64,000 nt of DNA from Marichromatium purpuratum 984 (GTDB taxonomy: Bacteria > Pseudomonadota > Gammaproteobacteria > Chromatiales > Chromatiaceae), in NCBI RefSeq assembly GCF_000224005.2, contig NZ_CP007031.1:3005001-3069000 (forward strand). The letters run 5' to 3'. The position numbers and the translations under genes are program-made. A model generated the notes under the pieces. It did not search any database and had not been told where the DNA came from. It worked only from the letters and a program-made list of their open reading frames with translations. Numbering within the stretch: position 1 is the stretch's first letter; the number at the start of each line of letters is the position of its first letter. Shown here piece after piece: positions 7,292 through 14,871 of this stretch.

Positions 7292-9184
7292 ATGAAGCGC
7301 CGCCGTTTTCTCACGACAGTCGGACTCGCAGCACTCGGTGGCACGGCGGGCACGCTGGGCCTGTTCGCGATCCAGCCGCATCGCTCCACTCTTCCCTTCG
7401 CCTCCCCCAACAACGACACCCTGCCCGACAAACCCGCAACCCTGAAGCGCGTGGTCGTGGTCGGCGGCGGCCTGGCGGGCATGAACGCATCCCACGAGCT
7501 GCTCAAACGCGGCTTCGACGTCACCCTGGTCGAGCGTTCGGCGAACCTGGGTGGACGCCTGACCGGCTGGGAGGTGGAGGTCAACGGCGAGACCATGACC
7601 ACCGAGCACGGCTTTCACGGTTTCTTCAACCAGTACTACAACCTCAACGGGCTGATCGACGAGCTGGGGCTGAGCGACAACTTCAAGCCGGTCAAGGATT
7701 ACCCGATCCTGTTCAAGGACAAGGAGACCGAGAGCTTCACCAACACCACAACCTTCTTCCCGTTCAACATGCTGGAAGTGGTGCAGCAGGCCAAGTCGGT
7801 CTCGATCCTCGACTTCAACGATCCGCGCGGCAAGCTCTACGAGCTGATGCGCTATCACCCGCAGCGCACCTTCGAGCAGCTCGACGAGGTCGATTTCGAG
7901 ACCTTCTGCAAGCGCGTCAACGAGCCGATGGTCGACACCATCATCGAGCCCTTCGCTCACACCTCGTTCAACCAGTTCCACCAATACTCGACCGCCGAGG
8001 GGATCAAGTTCTTCCACTTCTTCTTCATCGGCAACCCCGACGGCATGGGTTACTCCCAGACCATCGACGACTCCATGACCGCCATCGTCACGCCGCTCAC
8101 CGAGCGCATCATCGCCCTGGGCGGCAAGGTCATGGCCGGTGTCGAGGTGCAGAGCATCAGCGAGCACGAGGGGCGCATCACCAACATCAAGCTCAAGCGC
8201 CCGGGTGAGATCCAGGCCCTCACCCACCAGGTCGAGGCCGACAAGGTCGGTCGGGAATGGACTCCCTTCTGGACCAGTGGCTCCGACCTCTACTACGTCA
8301 AGCGCGACGAGCAGGGTGAACTCCATGCCGTTTCCGGACGCTGCACCCACATGGGCTGCCCGGTCGGACTCGACGAGGAGACTGGCGGTTTCGCCTGCCC
8401 CTGCCATGGCGCGCGCTACGACAGCGACGGCGTCCCCACCACCGGTCCGACCAACATCCCACTGGTCACCATGGATGCCACCGCCGAGGGCGATACGGTC
8501 AAGGTCAGCTCACAGATCACCGGCACCGAGATCGAGGCCGACTACGTGGTGCTCGCCTGCGACGTCCCCGGCCTGAAGCGCATCGTCGAGCGCTCAGACA
8601 TCTCCAGCACCGCCTTCACCGAAAGCGTCGAGCGACTCGGCGTTGCCGACCCCTACATCGTCTGGCGCGTCTGGTTCGACCGCGCGATCAATCCGCTCGA
8701 CGTCCCCTTCTACACCGTCAGCGGCTATCGCTACACCGACTCGATCGCCATCTACTCGCAGCTCCAGCCCGAGTACGAGCGCTGGGCCGAGCAGCACCAG
8801 GGTTCGGTCATCGAGATCCACGCTTATGCCGTCGAGCCAGAGAACGTGATCGACGAGGAGGAGATCAAGCGAATCATGCTCGAAGAGCTCGGCGAGCTGA
8901 TTCCCGAGATCGCCGGCGCCGGCATCGTCTACGACATCTACACCATGCAGCAGAACTTCCCGCGCTGGGCACCCGGCGACCACGCGGGTCGACCGGGCGT
9001 CGACACGCCGATCGACAACCTGTTCCTCGCCGGCGACTTCCTCCGCCTCGAGGTGCCCGCCAACCTGATGGAGGCCGCCACCATGACTGGACGGATAGCC
9101 GCCAACCGCATCCTGGCGGCTGAAGGTCTGCGTGAGAACCCGATCCCGGCGGTCGATCTGGTCGGCCCCCTGACGATCGGCTGA
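7292..9184 (+). CDS. crtU: CrtU-type carotenoid desaturase/methyltransferase with Rieske insert
   Basis: A 630-residue flavoprotein of the carotenoid desaturase/amine oxidase superfamily. It has a dinucleotide-binding motif (VVVVGGGLAGMNASHELLKR, residues about 54-73), then ERSANLGGR. A Rieske [2Fe-2S] domain is inserted around residues 315-395 with CTHMGC and CPCHGARY, the bc1-like form with the extra Cys pair. The closing FAD motif is around IDNLFLAGDFLR. This build matches CrtU, which turns a beta-ring into an aromatic ring and shifts a methyl group; in purple sulfur bacteria the product is the chi-ring of okenone. The first 25 residues (RRRFLTT, then Ala/Gly/Leu) look like a twin-arginine export signal, which is unexpected for this step. 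A related flavin oxidoreductase is the main alternative. Confidence 0.8.
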   Translation: MKRRRFLTTVGLAALGGTAGTLGLFAIQPHRSTLPFASPNNDTLPDKPATLKRVVVVGGGLAGMNASHELLKRGFDVTLVERSANLGGRLTGWEVEVNGETMTTEHGFHGFFNQYYNLNGLIDELGLSDNFKPVKDYPILFKDKETESFTNTTTFFPFNMLEVVQQAKSVSILDFNDPRGKLYELMRYHPQRTFEQLDEVDFETFCKRVNEPMVDTIIEPFAHTSFNQFHQYSTAEGIKFFHFFFIGNPDGMGYSQTIDDSMTAIVTPLTERIIALGGKVMAGVEVQSISEHEGRITNIKLKRPGEIQALTHQVEADKVGREWTPFWTSGSDLYYVKRDEQGELHAVSGRCTHMGCPVGLDEETGGFACPCHGARYDSDGVPTTGPTNIPLVTMDATAEGDTVKVSSQITGTEIEADYVVLACDVPGLKRIVERSDISSTAFTESVERLGVADPYIVWRVWFDRAINPLDVPFYTVSGYRYTDSIAIYSQLQPEYERWAEQHQGSVIEIHAYAVEPENVIDEEEIKRIMLEELGELIPEIAGAGIVYDIYTMQQNFPRWAPGDHAGRPGVDTPIDNLFLAGDFLRLEVPANLMEAATMTGRIAANRILAAEGLRENPIPAVDLVGPLTIG

Positions 9185-9419
9185 TCTCGCCTCACTCTCC
9201 CCCACACAGGCCGGCAACTCCGATTGCCGGCCCCGACCCTGCCACCACCCAACCGCACCACACCATCACGGCAACGCACACGCCTCAGGGCGCACGCACA
9301 GCGCCCTATATATAAAAGGAGTAGCCGGGAGCACATGCGTGACAAGCGCAGGGTGGAGACGCCAGAGGCCGCCACGCCCCCCCGCATCAGGGAATCGGCA
9401 TGATTCCTAGAAAATGATG

Positions 9420-9463
9420 TGTAAATAATGATTGACACAGGATCGTGTCAGTTTAAACTAACA
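9420..9463 (+). promoter_or_regulatory. pucBA copy 3 promoter with tandem PpsR/CrtJ-type operators
   Basis: TGT-N12-ACA boxes lie at 9420-9437 and 9446-9463, 8 bases apart. TTGACA (9432-9437) and TAAACT (9454-9459) have a 16-base spacer. A leader of about 120 bases follows before pucB. Confidence 0.85.
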
Positions 9464-9588
9464 CTCAAGGCATCGAGGACCGGCTTCCATCATCATCCAG
9501 AACGCCAATCGTCACTGGAGAACTGGACACCCTTCCCGGGCCTTTCCAGCCGAAAAGGCTAAACCATCTTCGAATTGGAGAAACTACC

Positions 9589-9723
9589 ATGGCCAACCTG
9601 TCTGGTCTGACCGACGCGCAAGCGAAGGAATTCCACGAGCACTGGAAGCACGGTGTGTGGAGCTGGGTCATGATCGCTTCGGCGGTCCACGTTGTGACCT
9701 GGGTTTACCAGCCCTGGTTCTAA
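9589..9723 (+). CDS. pucB: LH2 antenna beta subunit, copy 3
   Basis: A 44-residue LH2 beta polypeptide, the shortest of the three. It begins MANLSGLTDAQAKEF and keeps the HEHWKHG segment, the ligand His in SAVHVVTW and the YQPWF end, with Val in place of Ile (TWVYQPWF). GGAG lies 8 bases before the ATG. It pairs with pucA copy 3 at 9772 after a 48-base gap. Unlike copies 1 and 2 it is on the plus strand. Confidence 0.95.
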   Translation: MANLSGLTDAQAKEFHEHWKHGVWSWVMIASAVHVVTWVYQPWF

Positions 9724-9771
9724 GCTTTAGTTATTCACTAAAGCCTGCCAACTAATACTAGGAGATACTCC

Positions 9772-10011
9772 ATGCAAGTTCCTGTCATGATGGGCGATCC
9801 CAACGCCAAGCTGAACCATCCTGAGGATGACTGGAAGATCTGGACCGTGATCAACCCGGCCACCTGGATGGTGCCCTTCTTCGGCATCCTCTTCGTGCAG
9901 ATGTGGATGATCCACAGCTACGCCCTATCGCTGCCGGGCTACGGCTTCAAGGATTCCGTGCGCGTTGCACAGCCTGCGGCTGTCGTTGCTCCTGCTCCCG
10001 AGTTCAAGTAA
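9772..10011 (+). CDS. pucA: LH2 antenna alpha subunit, copy 3
   Basis: A 79-residue LH2 alpha polypeptide. The amino end (MQVPVMMGDPNAKLN) is its own; the rest equals copy 2, including the helix, the ligand His in MIHSYALS and the long AAVVAPAPEFK tail. AGGAG lies before the ATG. The near identity of DNA with copy 2 on the opposite strand makes the two units a long inverted repeat that encloses the 135-residue protein gene and crtU. Confidence 0.95.
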   Translation: MQVPVMMGDPNAKLNHPEDDWKIWTVINPATWMVPFFGILFVQMWMIHSYALSLPGYGFKDSVRVAQPAAVVAPAPEFK

Positions 10012-10588
10012 GAGCAGCGCACGTGTCCGACTACGGCTCCTACCCGCGCAGCGGATTGGGGCCGTAGCTAACTCCCTCCCCGCACGACCTCCCCTCTCGG
10101 TAACATTCAATTCCTCCTGTCGGTAGCATCATCCGGACATTCACCGGATGCTCCGCATGCACATTGCCTGATCGCTCAACGCAATGATTGAGTAACGCCC
10201 GGCAATACCCTCGCAAAACCTCACTGTTCACTGATCGCCGCCAATTTTTCATCACCGGCCGTCACCTCGATGAAGGCCCGAATGGTATATTTACGCGGCT
10301 GCAGAACCGATCTCGACGATTGCCCAGTTGGACCATTACGGACATGCCACGCAACGCCTCGTCACAACCTCGGGCGAGCAGCCGAACACCGACGGCGGGC
10401 TCGTCGTGACCCCCGCCGCCACCTCGCCCACCCACGACGCAGGTCGATGATTTCGAATCGGGCGTTCGTGTTCGCAGCTACCCCCCAGCAAACCGATCGT
10501 GACCGGGCCACGGACACGGCCGACGCAGCCCGCCGAGCGCGTCCGTCACGGACCGGATCCGATCGCAACAACCGAAGGTGAAATCATC
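10012..10588. other. intergenic region between pucA copy 3 and crtF
   Basis: No gene recognised. A hairpin with a 7-pair stem (CTACGGC at 10031-10037 with GCCGTAG at 10061-10067) follows pucA copy 3 and may protect or end its mRNA. No TGT-N12-ACA box was found before crtF, so crtF control is unclear. Confidence 0.55.
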
Positions 10589-11707
10589 GTGCAGTACTCA
10601 CTCATCGATCGCCTACGCATCTGGCGTGATCGCAAACTCGCACAACCCGCGTTCCAGCGTTGGGCGGCGGACTCCTGGTTCACTCGTCGCGAGGCAGCGC
10701 GACGCGCGCGCGGGCTGTTCGACATCACCGCCGGCTTCATCTACTCCCAGATCCTCTACGCCTGCGTCAAACTCGACCTGTTCGACAAGCTCGCCGACGG
10801 ACCGCAGTCTGCCGCCGAACTGGCCGACCACATGAAGATGGATGTCGAGGCCGCCGACCGACTACTGCGTGCCGCGGTCGCCATCGACTTGCTGGAGCGA
10901 CGCGGGCCGGAGCGTTACGGGCTCGGCAAACTGGGTATCGCCATGCCGGGCAACCCCGGAATCGCGGCCATGGTGCGCCACCACCACATGCTCTATCACG
11001 ACATCGACGATCCGCTGGCCCTGTTCCGCGGCGAACTCGAGGAGACCGAGACCGGTCACTACTGGTCCTACGCCGGCTCGCTCGATCCGGCGGCCGACGG
11101 CGAGGAGCGGATCGCCGAGTACACCACCCTGATGTCGACCTCCATCGGTTTCGTCGCCGAGGACGCCCTTGACGCCTATTCGCTCAAGGACCACAAGTGC
11201 CTGATGGATATCGGCGGCGGCGAGGGGCGCTTCGTCTCCAAGGTCGCGGAGCGTTGGCCACACCTCCAGCTCAAGCTGGTCGACCTGCCCGCCGTAGCCG
11301 AGCGCGCCACCAAGAACTTCGCCGAGCAGGGCATCGGCGATCGCGCCACCGCCCACGGCTGCAACGTCAAGAAGGGGGAGCTGCCCAAGGGAGCCGATGT
11401 CGTCACCCTGGTACGGGTGATCCTCGATCACAACCACGACGGCGCGATGGAGATTCTGCGCGCCGCGCGCTCCGCGCTGGAGCCCGGCGGTACTCTGCTG
11501 ATCATCGAGCCGATGTCGGAGGCCCCGGGCGCCGAGCCAGTCGGTGACGCCTACTTCGGCCTCTATCTGCTCGCCATGGGTAGTGGCCGGACCCGCCCTC
11601 CACGGATGCTCAAACAGATGGTCGAAGAGGCCGGCTTCGGCGAGGCTCGCCTGGTTCGCACCCGTCGCCCGATCCAGACCCGCCTGCTCGTCGCTCGCGC
11701 GGTCTGA
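10589..11707 (+). CDS. crtF: carotenoid O-methyltransferase CrtF
   Basis: A 372-residue SAM-dependent methyltransferase of the CrtF/plant-type O-methyltransferase family. It adds a methyl group to a tertiary hydroxyl at C-1 of an acyclic carotenoid end, a step shared by spirilloxanthin-series and okenone pathways. An amino-terminal dimer and winged-helix part (around FDITAGFIYSQILYACVKLD) precedes the SAM-binding domain with CLMDIGGGEGRF and LKLVDLPAVAERA, then DVVTLVRVILDHNHDGA with the likely catalytic His, and LLIIEPM. The start is a GTG at 10589 with AAGG upstream; an upstream in-frame extension has no family match. It is placed near crtU but as its own transcription unit. Confidence 0.88.
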   Translation: MQYSLIDRLRIWRDRKLAQPAFQRWAADSWFTRREAARRARGLFDITAGFIYSQILYACVKLDLFDKLADGPQSAAELADHMKMDVEAADRLLRAAVAIDLLERRGPERYGLGKLGIAMPGNPGIAAMVRHHHMLYHDIDDPLALFRGELEETETGHYWSYAGSLDPAADGEERIAEYTTLMSTSIGFVAEDALDAYSLKDHKCLMDIGGGEGRFVSKVAERWPHLQLKLVDLPAVAERATKNFAEQGIGDRATAHGCNVKKGELPKGADVVTLVRVILDHNHDGAMEILRAARSALEPGGTLLIIEPMSEAPGAEPVGDAYFGLYLLAMGSGRTRPPRMLKQMVEEAGFGEARLVRTRRPIQTRLLVARAV

Positions 11708-11726
11708 TCCGAGAGGCATCGCGCCT

Positions 11727-11760
11727 CCTCTCCAGCCTTGCCAGCAGGCGGCTGGAGAGG
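11727..11760 (+). terminator. strong hairpin after crtF
   Basis: An 11-pair perfect stem (CCTCTCCAGCC with GGCTGGAGAGG) with a 12-base loop lies 20 bases after the crtF stop. There is no T run, so it is a terminator-like structure of uncertain type. Confidence 0.65.
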
Positions 11761-11783
11761 CTGAAAAGAGGGGCCTGGAGAAC

Positions 11784-11827
11784 TGTAAATTTAAATTGAC
11801 ATTCGCCTTAGTTAAGCTAGACTGACA
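11784..11827 (+). promoter_or_regulatory. core-antenna-type promoter with tandem PpsR/CrtJ-type operators
   Basis: A perfect TGT-N12-ACA box at 11784-11801 is followed after 8 bases by a one-mismatch box (AGT-N12-ACA, 11810-11827). TTGACA (11796-11801) and TAGACT (11818-11823) have a 16-base spacer. The layout equals that of the three pucBA promoters, so the core-type genes downstream seem to share their regulator. Confidence 0.8.
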
Positions 11828-12258
11828 CTGCGATTGCGGGCAGCTCGCACCCTGCTCCACCAAGACAGGAGAGCAGCGCCCCAAACGTCATCGGAGAGAA
11901 CTCAATCGCCCGAAGATCGACAATCGACAGTAGGCCTTCTTGGCACCGCAAACGTTCACATCTCGAGTCCATGGAACGGCTGCACTGCCCAGGGTGTCGC
12001 ATGTCGTCTTCCGCGTATCCAGTCGAGTGATCCTGGTGTCGCCCACCCTCAAGGCGGAGCGGCCATCGGCGAGCACCATCCGACGACGAGCGAACGGATA
12101 TACTTTGACGTGACACCGTCACTGTCACATTGACCAGAAAGCAGGCCGAGGGGCTTGTTAGGCTGGCAAGTATCGGGTGAGTACTCACCCAATGAGTACC
12201 GATCCGGCATCCCGATCGGTGCGTGAGTCTCGACAACGTCAAACAGAGGCAATACCTA
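11828..12258 (+). promoter_or_regulatory. long structured leader of the core-type antenna unit
   Basis: About 430 bases between the promoter and the first beta gene, with no gene recognised. Two hairpins lie near the end: a perfect 16-base palindrome (GGGTGAGTACTCACCC, 12175-12190) and a 7-pair stem (ACCGATC with GATCGGT, 12198-12220). They could affect mRNA stability or translation of the beta gene. Confidence 0.5.
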
Positions 12259-12402
12259 ATGGCTAACGAAAAGAGCGTTACCGGACTGACCGACGAAGAA
12301 GCACAAGAGTTCCACGGCTTTTTCATGCAGGGCATGTCCGGCTTCATCGGCGTCGCCGCCTTCGCACACCTGCTGGCATGGTTCTGGCGCCCCTGGCTGT
12401 AA
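12259..12402 (+). CDS. pufB: core (LH1)-type antenna beta subunit, first copy
   Basis: A 47-residue LH1-type beta polypeptide, different from the LH2 betas. It has [17 protein letters not shown] before the helix and the conserved [14 protein letters not shown] end; His in AFAH is the bacteriochlorophyll ligand. LH1 betas of purple sulfur bacteria share the RPWL ending. It is the first gene of a beta-beta-alpha set, but no pufL, pufM or pufC follows, so it is separate from the main puf operon. It could code a minor core-ring variant used under special light or redox conditions. Confidence 0.9.
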   Translation: MANEKSVTGLTDEEAQEFHGFFMQGMSGFIGVAAFAHLLAWFWRPWL

Positions 12403-12411
12403 TGCCAACGA

Positions 12412-12445
12412 CCGCGAGTACATGCTTATCCGCGTGTACTCGCGG
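12412..12445 (+). terminator. strong intercistronic hairpin between the two pufB-type genes
   Basis: An 11-pair perfect stem (CCGCGAGTACA with TGTACTCGCGG) starts 9 bases after the first beta stop codon. Such hairpins between puf genes usually set mRNA segment stability and subunit ratio; partial termination is also possible. Confidence 0.7.
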
Positions 12446-12567
12446 TTCGCTGTTTCGGCAGCGATAAAACACGCATAAGCCCCGCGTGCGCCTGATGCGG
12501 CCTTTCGCCTTGAGGCGTCGAATCGGATAATTTCTTACGCGATCGATTAAATAAGTTGGAGATTTCC

Positions 12568-12711
12568 ATGGCTAACGAGAAACAGCTAGCCGGCCTGACT
12601 GACGAAGAAGCACAAGAGTTTAACGGCTTCTTCATGCAAGGCATGTCCGCCTTCATCGGCGTCGCCGCATTCGCGCATCTGCTGGCTTGGTTCTGGCGTC
12701 CCTGGCTCTAA
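12568..12711 (+). CDS. pufB: core (LH1)-type antenna beta subunit, second copy
   Basis: A 47-residue LH1-type beta polypeptide that differs from the first copy at only a few residues (QLAGL for SVTGL, FNGFF for FHGFF, MSAFIG for MSGFIG). The ligand His in AFAH and the RPWL end are kept. TTGGAG lies 8 bases before the ATG. The His-to-Asn change at position 19 removes a residue that is often conserved before the helix, so the two betas may differ in pigment binding or in packing. It is followed by the alpha gene after 83 bases. Confidence 0.9.
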   Translation: MANEKQLAGLTDEEAQEFNGFFMQGMSAFIGVAAFAHLLAWFWRPWL

Positions 12712-12794
12712 AGGCCTCCTCACTTTCAACTTCCATCCCAAACCGGACTAGGCGCTACTACGCCAACGTCCGCTGACTGCACTGGAGGCACCCC

Positions 12795-12929
12795 ATGCAC
12801 AAAGTCTGGATGATGTTCAATCCTCCGCTGATTCTGGCATCGCTGCTCGGCGGCCTGTTCCTGCTCGCGCTCTTCATTCACTTCGTGTTGCTGAGCACCG
12901 CAGAATTCAATTGGCTCACCGGCGCCTGA
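12795..12929 (+). CDS. pufA: core (LH1)-type antenna alpha subunit, short form
   Basis: A 44-residue LH1-type alpha polypeptide. It opens with MHKVWMMFNPPLIL, spans the membrane, carries the ligand His in ALFIHFVLLSTAEFNWL and ends right after it at TGA. Typical LH1 alpha subunits of purple sulfur bacteria run another 10-20 residues after the STxxFNWL motif, so this one is short at the carboxy end. TGGAGG precedes the ATG. It closes the beta-beta-alpha set and is followed by a strong hairpin. Confidence 0.9.
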   Translation: MHKVWMMFNPPLILASLLGGLFLLALFIHFVLLSTAEFNWLTGA

Positions 12930-12991
12930 TCGCGGCTGAGACAATCGCCCCTGTTACCCTTTCCAGGGAAACGTTCAGGGTGCCGAAGAAG

Positions 12992-13025
12992 TGGTACGAG
13001 TTCGGCTCGCCGCCGACTCGTACCA
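12992..13025 (+). terminator. strong hairpin after the pufA-type gene
   Basis: A 10-pair perfect stem (TGGTACGAGT with ACTCGTACCA) and a 14-base loop lie about 60 bases after the alpha stop codon. No T run follows. It may protect the antenna mRNA end. Confidence 0.65.
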
Positions 13026-13077
13026 TGAGGCACGACCCGGGTTCGATCCTCGATTAGTTGAAGACCGGTACCAGACC

Positions 13078-13233
13078 ATGTACGAGCACCCGAAGCGCGC
13101 ACCTACGCCCCCAACCTCCGTCGCCTTCCTGTTCCTGCCGCTGCTCTCGTTGCCGAGTACCCTCGTCGGCTTCGGTCAGCACATCCTCCCCGAACTCAAC
13201 GAACTCCTCTCGAATCTCGCCCACACCGCCTGA
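13078..13233 (+). CDS. possible 51-residue membrane protein after the core-type antenna genes
   Basis: A small open frame coding one hydrophobic segment (SVAFLFLPLLSLPSTLVGFG) and an amphipathic end (ELNELLSNLAHTA). About five of six codons end in G or C, as in real genes here. The start ATG has only a weak ribosome-binding site. It follows the beta-beta-alpha core-type set by about 150 bases in the same direction, in the place where small ring-associated proteins such as PufX lie in other purple bacteria, but I see no sequence likeness to PufX. It may also be a chance frame. Confidence 0.4.
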   Translation: MYEHPKRAPTPPTSVAFLFLPLLSLPSTLVGFGQHILPELNELLSNLAHTA

Positions 13234-13602
13234 AGCGACTCTTCGCATGGGCACCGAATCCTCCGTGCGAGAACTCTCTCCCTCGCATCGACACCGATAG
13301 CGCATCGCTCGCCGCCACGACCATTCGAGCTAGCCAGCCCACATCGCGCAGCAGGATCCTCGGCGCACGACACGGCGATCACACGCCCTCTCCTCCCCCG
13401 CACGACAGTCGACACCCGAGACACTCGGAGCAGAGACCGTGAGCCGCAGCCAGCGATGAACAATCGAGGCATGGGCGCACCACCCCCTTCACAGACACCA
13501 TCCCGCAGGCCCGTCTGGCCGGGTGATCACCGCGATCGACCCGACCCGCTCACGGCGCTCTCGAAATCCAGCAGCACGATGACGCGCCGCCCAGAAACGA
13601 CA
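13234..13602. other. intergenic region before the crtE terminator
   Basis: No gene recognised in about 370 bases. It separates the plus-strand antenna unit from the minus-strand crt genes. Confidence 0.5.
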
Positions 13603-13638
13603 ACGCCCCTGTTGCCGCGGCTACAGCAACAGGGGCGT
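13603..13638 (-). terminator. terminator of the crtI-crtB-crtE group
   Basis: A 13-pair perfect stem (ACGCCCCTGTTGC with GCAACAGGGGCGT) lies 25 bases downstream of the crtE stop on the minus strand, followed by a weakly T-rich tail. Confidence 0.75.
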
Positions 13639-13662
13639 CGGACGCCGTCCGGGTAACGGGGA

Positions 13663-14532
13663 TCAAGCAGCGCGTTGCGCCAGCCCCTTCGGCATGATGT
13701 TGCGCGCCTCGGCCATCAGCACTTCGGCCAGCTGATCCGAGCCTGGGCACGGTGGAATGGCGTCGACTGCACCCTTGACCAGCTGACGGAGACGGTCGAC
13801 GGCACCGTCGACACCCAGCTCGCCAGCCGCACTGGGACGGTTGAGGACGGCGTCACGGCCGACCGGCTTGCCAACCTCCTGGGCGCTCGCGGCGACATCG
13901 CGCAGATCGTCGGCAACCTGGTAGGCCTCACCGATCCGGTCGCCGACCACACGCCACAGCTCGGCGTCCTGACCCGCGACCTGGGCACCAGCCGCGGTCG
14001 CCGCGGCGAACAGCGAACCGGTCTTGGCACGATGATAGTCCTCGACCGAGACGTGCGGCTCGCACTCCCAGGCCTGACCGGCGGTGATCCCGTGCGGCAT
14101 CCCCACCGAGGCGCCCACGGTCAGCAACAGCGGCCCCAGACGCTCGGGCGTAGCGGTCAACTCGCGCGCCAGGTTCTCGAAGGCGAGAATGATCAGCGCA
14201 TCACCGGCCAGCACCGCCAGGGGCTCACCGAAGGCACGATGCACCGAGGGGACACCGCGACGCATCGGCGAGTCATCGAAACAAGGCAGGTCGTCGTGCA
14301 CCAACGAGGCGCAATGCAACAGCTCGATCGAAGCGGCAACGGCGTCAGCCGCCTTGTCGTCGCCATGACCACAGGCGGCGGCGACCGCCAGACACAGGCG
14401 TGGTCGCACGCGCGCGCCAGCGGGAAAGACGGCGTGACGCACCGCCTCGACCAGTCGCGGCGGACAACTCGGGACAGCCACCGTGTCTATGGCCTTGGTC
14501 AAGGCCTGCTCAATTCTTGTTGCGACACCCAT
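13663..14532 (-). CDS. crtE: geranylgeranyl diphosphate synthase CrtE
   Basis: A 289-residue trans-prenyltransferase that makes the C20 precursor GGPP for carotenoids and for the bacteriochlorophyll tail. The first Asp-rich motif is in LVHDDLPCFDD (around residues 74-84) and the second in YQVADDLRDV (around residue 200), with KTGSLF between. The length fits bacterial CrtE. It is transcribed in the same direction as crtI and crtB, 339 bases after crtB, which is a long gap, so it may have its own promoter. A farnesyl diphosphate synthase (IspA) is the only close alternative; the crt neighbours favour CrtE. Confidence 0.9.
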   Translation of the reverse strand: MGVATRIEQALTKAIDTVAVPSCPPRLVEAVRHAVFPAGARVRPRLCLAVAAACGHGDDKAADAVAASIELLHCASLVHDDLPCFDDSPMRRGVPSVHRAFGEPLAVLAGDALIILAFENLARELTATPERLGPLLLTVGASVGMPHGITAGQAWECEPHVSVEDYHRAKTGSLFAAATAAGAQVAGQDAELWRVVGDRIGEAYQVADDLRDVAASAQEVGKPVGRDAVLNRPSAAGELGVDGAVDRLRQLVKGAVDAIPPCPGSDQLAEVLMAEARNIMPKGLAQRAA

Positions 14533-14871
14533 CGGTGAACCCCCAGTAGCCGCTTCGTTATTGAATGAGTGTATGGCGCGTGAAAGCGCCGGTTACGATA
14601 ATCAATCACTTGAGGAGCGTCAACGCGGCACGGAACTACCAGCGCTCGAATCCGTCTATAGGATTCATGCGGGCCATCGCAGAACGATCATCCACGGTGC
14701 CGACAGTCACGCGCTCGCGACGGGCGCGCATCACGCTCCCGTCTATCCAGTCATCTCCGGAAGACGCCTCTCGGCGCACCTCGGTAACGACACGACACAA
14801 TCCATCTCGTACAGCACACGAACACCTGCCGTCGCTGACGCAGACGGACCCGCGCCCTCCGACCCCGCCGT
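14533..14871. other. gap between crtB and crtE
   Basis: About 340 bases without a recognised gene, and no TGT-N12-ACA box. It may contain a separate crtE promoter. Confidence 0.5.

Noticed and set aside
12259-12929. Main puf operon
   Set aside because: The genes are LH1-type antenna genes, but no pufL, pufM or pufC follows, so this is not the reaction-centre operon.
13030-13070. GGTTCGATCC segment resembling a tRNA T arm
   Set aside because: The flanking bases do not pair as a T stem, and no acceptor, D or anticodon stems are found around it.
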